A stretch of DNA of 64,000 nt from Platanthera guangdongensis (taxonomy: Eukaryota > Streptophyta > Magnoliopsida > Asparagales > Orchidaceae). Below, piece after piece: positions 34,341 to 45,926 of the stretch. Within the stretch, counting starts at the first letter, position 1. The number at the start of each line of letters is the position of its first letter. Made by a program: the position numbers and the translations under genes. Under the pieces are notes generated by a model. It had not been told where the DNA came from and made no database searches. It was given only the letters and a program-made list of their open reading frames with translations. Where the stretch lies: the NCBI GenBank assembly GCA_039583875.1, contig CM077161.1:59463885-59527884 (forward strand). Direction: 5' to 3'.

Positions 34341-34990
34341 AGCGAGCCTCAATCATAATTTCCTCCTGAATCCTGCCCTAGCCGGTATGTACACCCGTCC
34401 TATAAAGCATAACAACCCATCTCTCTTTGTATACTCCTCGGCCATGCTTGCCTCCAATGCCCTGAATACTGCCTCCAACTTGTCATCCCTTCTCTGCTTA
34501 ACCTTGATGCGATCTCGAATATCATCGGTAGTGCTCATCTTGGCCAGACACTCCTCAGAAAGCTCTAAGTCGTGTGAGGGAACCAAGGTAATCTGCATAT
34601 CCTCCATCATCTGTATCAGCTCCATAGACTTCAACTGGGGCTCTACTCCTGAAGTGGTAGTCCACCGACTCAATGCGTCCGCCACCACATTCGCCTTCCC
34701 CGGGTGATAGTGTATCGTGTACTCATAATCAGATAGAAACTCCACCCTTCTTCTCTAGCGGACAATCAACTCCTTCTGTATGTCGACATATATTAGGATC
34801 CTGTGATCCGAAATATTCCCAGTGCACAGATAAAGATAATACCGCCAAATCTTTACAGCGAACACCACTGCTCCCAACTCCAAGTCATGCACATGGTAGT
34901 TCCACTCATGTTTCTTCAGGGTCAAGGCCAGATGTTGTGCATGCTCCTCCGTCATCCTTGCATAAATAAGGTTGTCATCTAATTTCACAT
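34341..34990 (-). pseudogene. Gypsy RT-RNase H relic (upstream part of the split element)
   Basis: The minus strand from 34990 reads NLIYARMTEEHAQHLALTL (end of RT), then passes directly to KKHEWNYHVHDLELGAVV (RNase H), so the RNase H start is deleted. [23 protein letters not shown] ends RNase H, followed by a connector (MELIQMMEDMQITLV) up to the Tekay insertion. The integrase that should follow lies at 22353 and leftwards. Same family as 13576-14281 and 47238-48258. Confidence 0.88.
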
Positions 34991-35245
34991 GAAATCTTGT
35001 AATAGTTAAATCTCATAATTACTCCTTATTTCCATGTCATTGTCCTGGTAATACTACAGATCATCATTCCAAACAAGCGTTTAAAAAATCTTATCTTCTC
35101 TCGAATAATGTCGACAAAGATCAACTCAATCTCACTATGTTTGTGACAGCACATATTCTAAATCAGGACTAAGGAAACTCAATTCAATAACTAATTTGCA
35201 CAATAAACAAAAGACAAGCCCACAATAAATAAAAGATAAGCCCCT
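34991..35245 (-). other. Short degenerate stretch, possible copia pol tail
   Basis: On the minus strand near 35100-35130 the reading EIELIFVDI resembles the end of copia RNase H, but it is short and broken. The rest is AT-rich and unassigned. Confidence 0.3.
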
Positions 35246-35967
35246 TGAAAGTGTTTAGTTGCCTACCTAAATCACCTAGAGGGGGGGGGGTGAATAGGTG
35301 AGATGTGCATCTTTTTGCGGAATAAAAATTTAAGATCTATGCACAGAACTATCTACCAATCAATCACAGACGAAGCAAGATTTATAGTGGTTCCCCAACC
35401 TTGGGTACATCCACTTTCCCTCACCGATCTAGCAATAAACTAGACTCGGCTACTCCACTATCTCGGATTGAAAAACCAATGCTATGCCTCAGAACAAAGT
35501 TCCTACAATCTTGATCCACCAAACGGATCTACACTCGAAAGGTAGAACTTCCTACAATCTCGGATACAAAAGGTCCTACACTCGGAGAAAATTCTCCTAC
35601 AAGAATGAAATAGAACGAATGTAAAATTACAAAAAATGAATCTTTATCAGATTTGCAAATAATCAGCCTAGATCTTCCTCTTTTAGACTTTGCAGCTTTA
35701 TCAGAGTGGTTAAAGAAAATCTCGGCAAAGCTAGATCTGGAATTTCTTGGCTTCACACGATCGGATAGAAGATGAGGAGTTGAGCGACGATCTCAATCTG
35801 TAAGCCTTCTTGATCAGAATCCTCTGAAATCAAAAACCCTAGGAGGATGTGAACGATGAAGATCGGCGGCGGCGGCTTTTTCCTCTTGGAGAGAGAAAGG
35901 AATCAGAGAACTTATAAAATAATTTGACTGCAAAACTTCTTCTTAGTGTTTATCGGTTTGACAAGAC

Positions 35968-35977
35968 CTTATATAGG
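35968..35977 (-). promoter_or_regulatory. LTR TATA box
   Basis: The minus strand reads CCTATATAAG. It is placed between the ACTCGAGT array (upstream in element sense) and the conserved R-U5 block. Confidence 0.5.
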
Positions 35978-36098
35978 ATCTGCGATAACAGTCATAATTA
36001 ATTCTTAATGAGGTAAACGTGGACCAATCACATCAAGTTTCATTAAGAAATCTGTCAATTCTGTACTTAACGAATTTTTTGAAAATGTGAAGTGACAT

Positions 36099-36860
36099 AC
36101 TCGAGTGAAGATACAACTACTCGAGTAATATATAAAACTACTCGAGTGAACTGAAGATAACTACTCGAGTGAGTACTTGAAGAAAATCTGGAAATCAAGA
36201 TCAGCTACTCGAGTATAAAGAGATCTACTCGAGTGCTAAAGCTGTTACACGAGAAGTGGAGTTGGACTACTCGAGTACAATAAATTTTACTCGAGTGAAA
36301 AGAAATTCACTACTCGAGAGGTGGAGGAACTTCTCGAGTCAGGGACTTAGAATAATTTCTGGAATGGAATTCTGGGTTACTCAAGAAGGTGAACTGAACT
36401 ACTCGAGAGAATAAGAACTACTCGAGTATACATAATTAGCTACTCGAGTAATAGACTAAGAAACATTCTGAGAGAAGAAAATAGGGTTACTCGAGTATAA
36501 GCTCTTGACCACTCGAGTAGTAGATGAACTACTCGAGTACCTGACTTTTACTACTCGAGTGAGGGGAAATTACACGAGACATAGACTTCTGTAACTCGAG
36601 GGAGAAGGTTTAAACTATTCGAGTACTTTTATGACTACTTGAGTAATTTTCTTAGAAAATCTCTGGAGAAGAAATTTTGTTAACTCAAAAATGAGAAGGA
36701 ATCTACTCGAGTAGTTGTCTTAGCTACTTGGGAGCTATAACTTGACTACTCGAGTTCCAAATTCCTTACTCGAGTACAAAGATTTTTACTCGAGTAAAAC
36801 TAAGCAATTCACACGAGTATATAGAGATCTACTCGAGTAAAATACTTAGTAAAATTTCTT
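36099..36860. repeat. ACTCGAGT array in a copia LTR
   Basis: About two dozen copies of ACTCGAG(T/A), at 36100, 36120, 36141, 36164, 36208, 36228, 36270, 36290, 36313, 36333 and onward to about 36836. Typical spacing is 20-23 bp, with some gaps. A few copies show single changes (TATTCGAG, ACTTGAGT, TACACGAG). It is the same word as in the unrelated Tekay LTRs, with different spacer sequence. Confidence 0.93.
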
Positions 36861-37067
36861 TTAACAGAATTCTATTCTACTAGGTGATTTCAGCAACAAG
36901 TCTTCTCCAATTAGTTCTAGTGCTTGAATATGGAGTGTATCCTAATAGAGAGACTACACATGAGTCAACACCTTGGATCACATAATGAGGGATTACATTG
37001 TATGGTCTTGTGTTTAATGACCCATTGTAGACTGACATTGGTCTACACTTGGCATTAGAATCCTGCA

Positions 37068-37154
37068 AACACCTAACTTAAACAAAGCATCAAATACAAC
37101 TTAATTCATCTTAGTTCAAGTGTTAGTTCATCAAATCTGGGTTAATGTGGATAC
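37068..37154. other. Unassigned sequence left of the non-autonomous element
   Basis: AT-rich, no ORF. It joins the sequence at 45205 once the inserted element is set aside. Its source is unknown. Confidence 0.4.
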
Positions 37155-37159
37155 AATAC
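37155..37159. repeat. Target-site duplication AATAC (left copy)
   Basis: AATAC directly before the LTR start TGATGAATTG; repeated exactly at 45200-45204. Confidence 0.92.
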
Positions 37160-37332
37160 TGATGAATTGTAAATATATGCATTTTTATGTACATAAATTT
37201 AGTCGTTATAGTGTATTACCTTTATTTTTACTTGTTTTTATACAATAAATTGCTCCTTTTATTGTAAATATTATACTAACTTATTTTATTTTATTTTTCA
37301 GAAAAATTTCAAAATCTGCCCAAATTGGGCAG

Positions 37333-37810
37333 TCACGCCCGTGTAATTTTTGTCACGCCCGTGACCAGGGCGTGACATCTCAAATTCCAGAGAAATGAAC
37401 AAATTTTGAAGAAATTGCTTGACACGCCCGATCACACGCCCGTGATCTAGGGCGTGACCGCTCCATCAAGCTCGACGAAATGTTCCGCTCGACGATCCTC
37501 CGCTCGACGATTTTGCCGATCGACGACTTTCCCCTCGACGATCGTCAAACCCCCCGACAAGCCCAGAGTCGCGTCATGACCTAGGGCGTGACTTATCCAC
37601 CTGGCCGACAAGACCCGCACGATGACTTTTGATGCACCGTGCCCAGATCCACCTCCTTGACACGCCCAACGTCATGCCCGTGACCTGGGGCATGACCAAC
37701 GCTAGACCGACACGTATCCAGAACGAAGTCCACTTTCCCGTCAAATCGATGACCGCATTTTGTACAGTGCTGACACGCCCCCCTACACGCCCGTGTCAGG
37801 GGGCGTGTGC
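37333..37810. repeat. CACGCCC/GGGCGTG and CTCGACGA word array
   Basis: TCACGCCCGTGA, GGGCGTGAC, ACACGCCC and relatives occur about a dozen times. CTCGACGA(T/A) occurs five or six times at about 37470-37550. The array ends just upstream of the TATA box at 37827. The matching array in the 3' LTR is at about 42573-43060. Confidence 0.92.
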
Positions 37811-37826
37811 TTTGATTTGTTTTCTC

Positions 37827-37834
37827 TATAAATA
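37827..37834 (+). promoter_or_regulatory. LTR TATA box (5' LTR)
   Basis: TATAAATA, directly after the word array; the same sequence is found at about 43079 in the 3' LTR. Confidence 0.7.
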
Positions 37835-38668
37835 CCAGCTTGATGTAAGAGTTTCTGTTCCACTTTTTTGGTTCCATTTTGTAAGGGGAGGTGCTGCGTA
37901 GATGGATTTCCAACCTATGGAATGGGGTTTTCTCTTTCTCTCTTTTCTTTTTATATTAGCATTGTAATAGTTTTTAGACTAAATAAAAATGTGGATTGTT
38001 TCTCATTTCTATGTTTTGGACTTCATCTATGTGCCCACCCTTTGCAATCTTATTTAATCTTTGTTTTAACTTTATTTTTCTTCTTTTTAAAATGTGTGTG
38101 TGTGTATGAGAGTAAATGTTATGTTTTCATTTTTTTTGGATAAGTAGTTGTTATGTTTTCATTTCATTAGCTTTTGTTAACTAAGAATTTTTATAGCTTT
38201 TACTTCATTCCTATAGATCCGCAAAAACATTTTGAAAGTGATTTTCATTTTTTTTTCACTAACTTAGCTTTTCATTTTTCTGTTGTAAAACTTTTCTTCC
38301 TTTTTAATTTATTTACACTTTTTTAGCATTTTACGGAGTTATAGGAATGAATATATAGTTGTTTTAATTTTTCGAGCATTTCAATTTTTGTTTTAAACTT
38401 TGCCCGTTTAATTTTTCTGTCTTCTTTTTACGCATTTCTACCGCATTCTAGAAATGCGGTTGTTTTAATTTTTTAGCCACTTTATTTTTCGTAAAATTTT
38501 TATAGCTTTGTTTCATTTCTGTAGAGTGTGTGAGTGTGAGCATTTATTTCCGCCTACTCGTTAAGAGTTAAATGACGCTTTGCTTTTTTTCATTTCAGTA
38601 GAGTGCGTGAGTTTGTTTTATTTATTTCCGCCTACTGGCTAGGAGTTAAATGGCAGGTCTTTATTTTC

Positions 38669-38880
38669 CCTACTCATTTGAGTAGGATTTGTGTGTGAGA
38701 GTTTTACTTTATGTCGAGAGTGTGTGTGCGTGAGTTTTAATTTTTGTCGAGAGTGTGCGTGTGTTGCATTTATTTATTCCTAATCATTTGAGTAGGACAC
38801 GCTTTCTTTCTCCCGCCCACGCATTTGCGCCGGGACTCGCATTTTACTGCTTTCATTTCAGTCCTACTCGTTTGAGTAGG
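38669..38880. repeat. CCTACTCA-TT-TGAGTAGG palindromes
   Basis: A perfect 8-bp-arm palindrome at 38669-38686, a damaged one near 38787 and a 7-bp-arm copy at 38863-38880. The 3' LTR has four (about 43929, 44039, 44123, 44195) because a segment of about 75 bp is duplicated in tandem there. Related words (CCTACTCACTTGAGTT) occur in the Athila leader at 59830-60110. Confidence 0.88.
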
Positions 38881-39871
38881 ACTTGCAATTTTCAGCTTTC
38901 CTTTACTGCTTTCATTTTACTACTTTCACTTTCCTGCTTTCTTTATCGTTTTCTTTATTGCTTTCCTCGCAAGCCATCCCCATTCCGATAAGTGGCTAAC
39001 TGTTCTTAGCCCTCAGTATCTAAGAGCATTGGGACAGATAAAATAGCTTAAAATAATTAAAGGTCTAATTTTTCTAATTAATTAATTACTTAAGGTTTGC
39101 CAGGGGTTAACGACGCGTAGGACCACATATCGATGTGTGGGCCCTATTTCTATTTTCCATATTCTTGTCGAGAGGCGAGCGTATGGACAGATCACCCCTT
39201 GGTAAATGGAGTTCCGCACTAACCCTCGAGAGAGGAGGCACGACAACTCTACTGGATTGGGTTCCCCACACAATAGCGGGGTTCTTAGCATAATGTGGGC
39301 ATTAAGAGGAATCCTTCGTCGGACTAATATTCGGTCGAATAGTCTTAGTGTTCAGGTGAGCTATAGTCCTAGAGATAAGTGAGCTCATTCTAGTGGAACC
39401 TACACGGCCAAGTCTCCGCCTTAATTAATTAGAAATTTAGGAGCTTTTTTTATTAAAAGTCTATTTTAGTTCAATTGTTTTTTCGGTGCCATCGAGCTAA
39501 GCTCTTCATCGGCACCACCTTCATGCTTTCATTTTCTTTCTGTCATTTTCTGTCGTTTTATTATATATAAAATATTACCCAACAAGTAATTATCGGTAAA
39601 ATAATAGTCCCCTCCTGGGAAGAGTAGAAATAATCGAACTGACCCCGAGAATAATACGACCTCGATATTCCACCAGGAATATCCTGTACTACTAACGATA
39701 GGTGCGCTTGCCTCCTTTTGTTAAAACTCGCTTTCACTGTTTTATATCCAAATAAATAAATACACGCGCCCCGTTTTCTAAATAAAATCCAAATCTTCCT
39801 TTCTTAAATAAACCGCCGGGTCACCGCGTGACCGTAAATATTTTTGGAGTTTTAACAATCAATCAAGTTTT

Positions 39872-39889
39872 TGGCGCCGTTGCCGGGGA
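39872..39889 (+). promoter_or_regulatory. Primer binding site (tRNA-Asp)
   Basis: TGGCGCCGTTGCCGGGGA, complementary to the 3' end of plant tRNA-Asp(GUC) and typical of Athila elements. It starts six bases after the LTR end. Confidence 0.92.
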
Positions 39890-42399
39890 TTTTTCGAGTC
39901 GTTATTTTGAACCTTGGAAATCTATTAATTTTACCAATATCTATATATATATATATAACAAAAATTTAAAATAGCCAACAAAAAATTAATACTAATAATA
40001 ATAATAATAATAATAATAATATAATACTAAAAAAAACTTTAAAAAAAATGAGTCTATTTTATACTTATATTTTCATATATATTTATCTATAAAACAAAAA
40101 CAAAAATGAAATAGCGATGTTTCCAAAAAAAATTAAAAAACCAATAAAACTAAAAACTTGAAAAACCTACTAAACCGAAAAAAAAAATCTAAAAACTGAA
40201 AAAAAAAAACAAAACTTCAAAAAACTAACTCTAAAAACCTCACAAAATCCAACAAAAAAATAAAACAAAAATAAACTTAAAAAAAACTTAAAAACCACAA
40301 AAACATATAACAAAAAAATCTATAACAAAAAATATATATATTTTTTGTTATTAAAAATGTATATATTTGGTTTTAACTTATTTTAACTTAGTTTTTTTCA
40401 TTTTGCGTCAGCGCATTTTTCTCTTTTGTGCGTGTTTGGGGTCCGCATTTCTGTCCGCGCACTTATAGCTAAGACGTTAGCTCATCGAGTCGCACACGCA
40501 CTTGCCATCCCCTACCGCCCGCAACCTTTTGGCCGAATGTGTCTTTTTTTGTTATCTTTTTGTTTCTTTCTTTACTTCTAATAATGCAGGGTTATCAATA
40601 AAGGGCCTCCCCGACGTCGTCTCAGGAGAGTTCCTACCCCCCCCCCCCCCGCCCATTTCATTTTGTACATATTATATATTGTCTCTTATCGTTCTGCATA
40701 CTTAGGCTGCAACATTGGGGACAATATTGGGTTTAAGTATAGGGGTATTTTCGTATTTTTTTTTATTTCTGCACTTTACAAAAACTCATAAAAATACAAA
40801 AAAAAATTACAAAAATTAAAACATAAAAACTTTTCCTTGTTTTTTATTATCATAAAACTCAAAAAAATTATAAAACACAAAAAAATAACAAAAAAAAACT
40901 TATAAAACATCAAAAAAAAAATAAAAAACAAAATTCAAAAAAAAATTTCATTTCCTTTGTAAATAAGTTTTTGTAAAAATAAATCTCCCCCCCCCCATCT
41001 TCTTATTTATAAAAGCTCGCCTTTTTAGTGTTCGACTCATCGAACCAACCACTTAAATAAGAGTCTGTTCGCGGGCTGCCTTCGAGTTTTTTTTATTTTG
41101 TATATTATTTAAAAAAATATTTCTCTCTTTCCCCACTATCTTCTTTATAAAATAACACCTCTTTCTTTCTTCTTTTTTGCAAATAACTTATCAAAATACA
41201 CTAAAAACTCAAAAAAATTTAGAAAAACCAAAAACGCATCAACAAAAAGAGACAATAACTATAAAAATTCACAAAAAAGATGATAATCATAAAAAAATAC
41301 AAAACAATACGATAAAAACTTTAAAAAATCAAAAAAAAATATTGAGTTAATTATGTAAGAAATCGAATATCTCAATTCTTAATTTTCCTGCTATTCAAAA
41401 AATTTGTTTTGAATTTATTTATATATGAATTTTATTAATTCTCAGTTTGCTATTCGTTTGTTAATTATTGAGTGAAAAATTTAAATAGCCGGGGTTAAGT
41501 TTTAAAGAATTCATCATGCTTTGTTAAAGATAGCGAACTCATTTTAGTCATTACTTCTAATTTTTCATTAATAGGAGCACGTGTATTATGTTAAGAAATA
41601 ACGACTATAGAATTCAATTATACTCACTTTTAGCTTTCTGAAAAATTGGAACGTACAATTTATTAAGGTTGCTCTCAAACAATTTTAGGATTAAAAATCT
41701 AGTTTTCTTTTCTCCCCTTACCTATCATGACCTACTTGACAAAATAATATTTTTATCCTTAAAAGATCCTATGTCAATGGGAATAAGATTTCGTTCCGTA
41801 AACATAGGCACCCAATAATTTAAACAGACTATATGTTATGGAGTAAGAGGATAAAATTCATTACTCCTACACATATACATTGGGTTAATTTTATTCTTAT
41901 GAAGTTGAAAAACAAAAATCATATTAGGAAAATAAGATTTCATTTTCCTAATAATCCAAAAAAAAAAATTGAGGTTCGAGAAAAAATTATCTCACCTCAA
42001 AAATCAAAACCCTCTTCATAAACCCACTACCCCCTTAGCCAATTACATGATTCTAGAATTAATTCAAAAATCTATTTGAGAGCATAATTAGTAAATTTTA
42101 TTATTTCCAGTAACACTCCTATAAGCTAGAGTTCATATAATAACAAGCTATTTTCGTTAATCTAACCATTACAATTATTGCTTTCTATTTGATTACATCA
42201 AGAAGTCTTTTGGCCAAAACGTTTGCGCTATTTAAATCATCTACATAATTTTAGAACTTAACTCTTACACACAGTATATTTATTTAGATCTCTCTTATAA
42301 TTTATTAAGCGGTAGCTAAACTTAGAGTTTTTTCTATTCCTTATAAGTTCGCCTCAAACTTTTGCTCTGGAATAGCAAAAGCTTAAGTATGTGGATATT
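39890..42399 (+). other. Non-coding interior of the non-autonomous element
   Basis: About 2.5 kb of AT-rich DNA with long A-rich runs (39960-40320, 40780-40960, 41190-41340), an (AAT)n run at about 39990-40021 and a 14-C tract at 40637-40650. No ORF above about 70 codons and no recognisable Gag or Pol remnant. The end, AGCAAAAGCTTAAGTATGTGG (42374-42394), resembles a polypurine-type end before the 3' LTR. Confidence 0.85.
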
Positions 42400-45199
42400 T
42401 GATGAATTGTAAATATACGCATTTTTATGTATATAAATTTAGTCGTTATAGTGTATTACCTTTATTTTTACTTGTTTTTATTCAATAAATTTCTCCTTTT
42501 ATTGTAAATATTATACTAACTTATTTTATCTTATTTTTCAGAAAAATTCCAAAATCTGCCCAAATTGGGCAGTCACGCCCGTGTAATTTTTGTCACGCCC
42601 GTGACCAGGGCGTGACAGCTCAAATTCCCGAGAAATGAACAAATTTTGAAGAAATTGCTTGACACGCCCGGACACACGCCCGTGATCTGGGGCGTGACCG
42701 CTCCATCAAGCTCGACGAAATGTTCTGCTCGACGATCCTCCGCTCGACGATTTTGCCGATCGACGACTTTCCGCTCGACGATCGTCAAACCCCCGACACG
42801 CCCAGACTCACACCGTGACCTGGGCATGACTTCTCCACCTGGCCGATAAGACCCGCGCGACGACTTTTGACGAACCGCGCCCAGATCCACCTCCTCGACA
42901 CGCCCAACGTCACGCCCGTGACCTGGGGCGTGACCAACGCGAGACCGACACGTGTCCAGACCGAAGTCCACTTTCCCGTCAAATCAACGGCCTCATTTTG
43001 TACAGTGCTGACACGCCCCCCCCCCCCCCCCCACCCTACACGCCTGTGCCAGGGGGTGTGTGCTTTGATTTGTTTTCTCTATAAATACCAGCTTGCTGTA
43101 AGAGTTTCTGTTCCACTTTTTTGGTTCCATTTTGTTAGGGGAGGTGCTGCGTAGAATGATTTCCAACCTATGGAATGGGGTTTTCTCTTTCTCTCTTTTA
43201 TTTTTGTATTAACTTTGTAATAGTTTTTAGACTTAATAAAAATGTAGATTGTTTCTCATTTCTATGTTTTGGACTTCATCTATGTGCCCACCCTTTGCAG
43301 TCTTATTTATTCTTTGTTTTAACTTTATTTTTCTTCTTTTTAAAATGTTTGTGTGTGTGTATGAGAGTAAATGTTATGTTTTCATTTTTTTTGGATAAGT
43401 AGTTGTTATGTTTTCATTTCATTAGCTTTTGTTAACTTAGAATTTTTATAGCTTTTACTTCATTCCTATAGATCCGCAAAAACGTTTTGAAAGTGATTTT
43501 CCTTTTTTTTCACTAACTTAGCTTTTCATTTTTCTGTTGTAAAACTTTTCTTCCTTTTTAATTTATTTGCACTTTTTAAGCATTTTTACGGAGTTATAGG
43601 AATGATTATATAGTTGTTTTAATTTTTCAAGCATTTAAATTTTTGTTTTAAACTTTGACCGTTTAATTTTTCTGTCTTTTTGTACGCATTTCTACCGCAT
43701 TCTAGCGGTAGAAATGCAGTTGTTTTAATTTTTTAGCCACTTTATTTTTCGTATAATTTTTATAGCTTTGTTTCATTTTTGTAGAGTGTGTGAGTGTGCG
43801 CATTTATTTTCGCCTACTCGTTAAGAGTTAAATGGAGCTTTGCTATTTTTCATTACAGTAGAGTGCGTGAGTTTTTTGTATTTATTTCCGCCTACTCGCT
43901 AGGAGTTAAATGACAGGTCTTTATTTTCCCTACTCATTTGAGTAGGATTTGTGTGTGTGAGTTTTACTTTATGTCGAGAGTGTGTGTGCGTGAGTTTTAC
44001 TTTCTGTCGAGTGTGTGCGTGTGTTGCATTTATTTAGTCCTACTCATTTGAGTAGGACCCGCTTTCTTTCTCCCGCCCACGCATTTGAGCCGGGACTCGC
44101 ATTTTACTGCTTTCATTTCAGTCCTACTCGTTTGAGTAGGACTTGCAATTTTCAGTTTTCCTTTACTGCTTTCATTTTACTGCTTTCATTTCAGTCCTAC
44201 TCGTTTGAGTAGGACTTGTAATTTTCAGCTTTCCTTTACTGCTTTCATTTTACTGGTTTCACTTTTCTGCTTTCTTTATCACTTTCTTTATTGCTTTCCT
44301 CACAAGCCGTACTCATTCTGATGAGTGGCTAACTGTTCTTATCCCTCAATATCGAAGAGCATTGAGACAGAGAAAATAGCTTAAAATAATTAAAGGTCTA
44401 ATTTTTCTAATTAATTAATTACTTAAGGTTTGCCCAGGGTTAACGACGCGTAGGACCACATATCAATGTGTGGGCCCTATTTTCGTTTTCCATACGCTCA
44501 CCGAGATTCGGGCGTATGGACAGATCGCCCCTTGGTAAATGGAGTTCCACACTAACCCTCGAGAGAGGAGGCGTGCCAACTCTACCGGATTGGGTTCCCC
44601 ACCCAATAGCGAGGTTCTTAGCGTAATGCGGGCATTAAGAGGAATCCTTCGTCGGACTAACGTTCAGTCGAATAGTCATAGCGTTCAGGTGAGTGATAGT
44701 CCTAGAGATAAGTGAGCTCATTCTAGTGGAACCTCCACGGCCAAGTCTCCGCCTTAATTAATTAGAAATTTAGGAGCTCTTTTTATTAAAAGTCTATTTT
44801 AGTTCAATTATTTTTTCGGTGCCATCGAGCTAAGCTCTTCATCGGCACCACCTTCATACTTTCATTTTCTTTCTGCCATTTTCTGTCATTTTATTATATA
44901 TAAAATATTACCCGACAAGTAATTATCGGTAAAATAATAGTCCCCTCCAGGGAAGAGTAGAAATAATCGAACCGACCCCGAGAACAATACGACCTCGATA
45001 TTCCACCCGGAATATCCTATACTACTCACGATTGGTGCACTTGCCTCCTTTCGTTAAAACTCGCTTTCACTATTTTATATCCAAATAAATAAATACGCGC
45101 GCTCCGTTTTCTAAATAAAATCCAAATCCTCCTTTCTTAAATAAAGCCATCGGGTCGCCGCGTCACCATAAATATTTTTGTAGTTTTAACAATCAATCA
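42400..45199 (+). repeat. 3' LTR of the non-autonomous element
   Basis: 2,800 bp, TGATGAATTG...CAATCAATCA, closely matching 37160-39865. Differences include a longer C tract near 43016-43032 and an extra tandem copy of the TTTGAGTAGG segment near 44195. Scattered substitutions suggest a moderately old insertion. Confidence 0.93.
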
Positions 45200-45204
45200 A
45201 ATAC
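45200..45204. repeat. Target-site duplication AATAC (right copy)
   Basis: Exact match to 37155-37159. Confidence 0.92.
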
Positions 45205-45912
45205 CCAACACCCCTACCCATCTTGGACAAAGTATCTTCGATATCACTATGTTATGTTTGAGCTAGATATGCACACAATCCTTAGGGCATGCAACCTTAG
45301 ACTTGGTGTTCCATCCTGAAACTTGTTGATATACTCCACACCTTTAAACTCTCCAAGTTAATATTTACAACAACTTTCTTAAGGTCAACATGTGAATCTG
45401 TCCCAAATGGGTCTCTTCTGAACCTGAGTTCTTGTTCGACCCTCGATATTTTGTATGATGGTTGTCTCATCCTAATCATGCCATCGATACTAGGGTCGAG
45501 TCTATGAGTCCCCTACTATTTCACTAATGATTGTAGACATCAATTCTCCTTAAGGCAGTCATGTCAGTTATGTAACATGTGATAGTACCACTTTAATAAG
45601 TAAGGTAGGGACATCATAGTTTAATCCTTAAGCACTTCTCTTACGTTAGACTCCTCCTCAAGTCATTTCAGGTATCCTCATACCTTAATTGAATTATACC
45701 TAAAGTCACTTTTGACTAGGATACGCTAAGAATCGTCTTGGTAAGTGGAGTTTCCTAGTTGGGTTGGACTAACTCATTGATTTATGGACTATATATTATG
45801 ATTTGTACACATGGGCACACCACAACTTCCGCTGCTTAATTTGTCCCCAAACTAATGTTCGGGCAGGGTGACCCAGTGTGTGTGAACTTCTTCTTTTCAG
45901 ATTAAGGTTTTC
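45205..45912 (-). other. Gypsy 5' leader region, unassigned coding
   Basis: Minus-strand sequence downstream of the PBS at 45913-45924, so probably a gypsy leader and possible gag start. A 60-codon minus frame (45479-45297, MIRMRQPSYKISRVEQEL) is open, but I do not recognise it. The rest has no clear gene. Confidence 0.4.
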
Positions 45913-45924
45913 GCTCTGATACCA
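45913..45924 (-). promoter_or_regulatory. Primer binding site (tRNA-Met)
   Basis: The minus strand reads TGGTATCAGAGC, an exact plant initiator tRNA-Met PBS, two bases from an LTR end (minus strand ...GGGTCTTACA). Confidence 0.9.
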
Positions 45925-45926
45925 AT

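Larger units (their letters stand above)
35246..37067 (-). mobile_element. SIRE-like copia LTR with ACTCGAGT array
   Basis: Ends TGAAAGTG...AATCCTGCA on the plus strand. It parallels the SIRE LTR at 48259-49893 (TGAAAGAT...GATCCTACA) and shares the G-run followed by TGAATAG, and TATAGTGGTTCCCCAACC followed by TACATCCAC. A TATA box lies at 35968-35977 on the minus strand, with an ACTCGAGT array upstream of it. No flanking TSD was found (CCCCT against AACAC), so it is not a clean solo LTR. It is probably what remains of a truncated element. Confidence 0.75.
37160..39865 (+). repeat. 5' LTR of the non-autonomous element
   Basis: 2,706 bp, TGATGAATTG...CAATCAATCA. U3 carries CACGCCC/GGGCGTG and CTCGACGA words (about 37333-37810). 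The TATA box is at 37827. R-U5 includes CCTACTCA-TT-TGAGTAGG palindromes and the Athila-like block around 39200-39420. No gene. Confidence 0.93.
37160..45199 (+). mobile_element. Non-autonomous Athila-like LTR element
   Basis: 8,040 bp with long LTRs (37160-39865 and 42400-45199), a perfect TSD (AATAC) and a tRNA-Asp PBS. The 2.5-kb interior has no gag, protease or pol and no long ORF. The PBS and LTR motifs match the Athila element at 57948 onward: the CACGCCC array, CTCGAGAGAGG and CAATAGCGGGGTTC. It therefore probably depends on Athila proteins. Ends and TSD are clean, so it moved as a unit in this coding-less form. Confidence 0.92.

Noticed and set aside
13576..34990. Treating the gypsy relic at 13576-14281 and that at 21420-34990 as one element split by the chromovirus
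   Set aside because: RNase H and the start of integrase occur in both and the order would be wrong, so they are separate copies.
35246..37067. Clean solo LTR
   Set aside because: Flanking pentamers CCCCT and AACAC do not match, so no target-site duplication supports it.
40637..43032. Poly-C tracts as a functional G-quadruplex element
   Set aside because: Simple homopolymer runs that differ between the paired LTRs or occur once; slippage or sequencing error is simpler.
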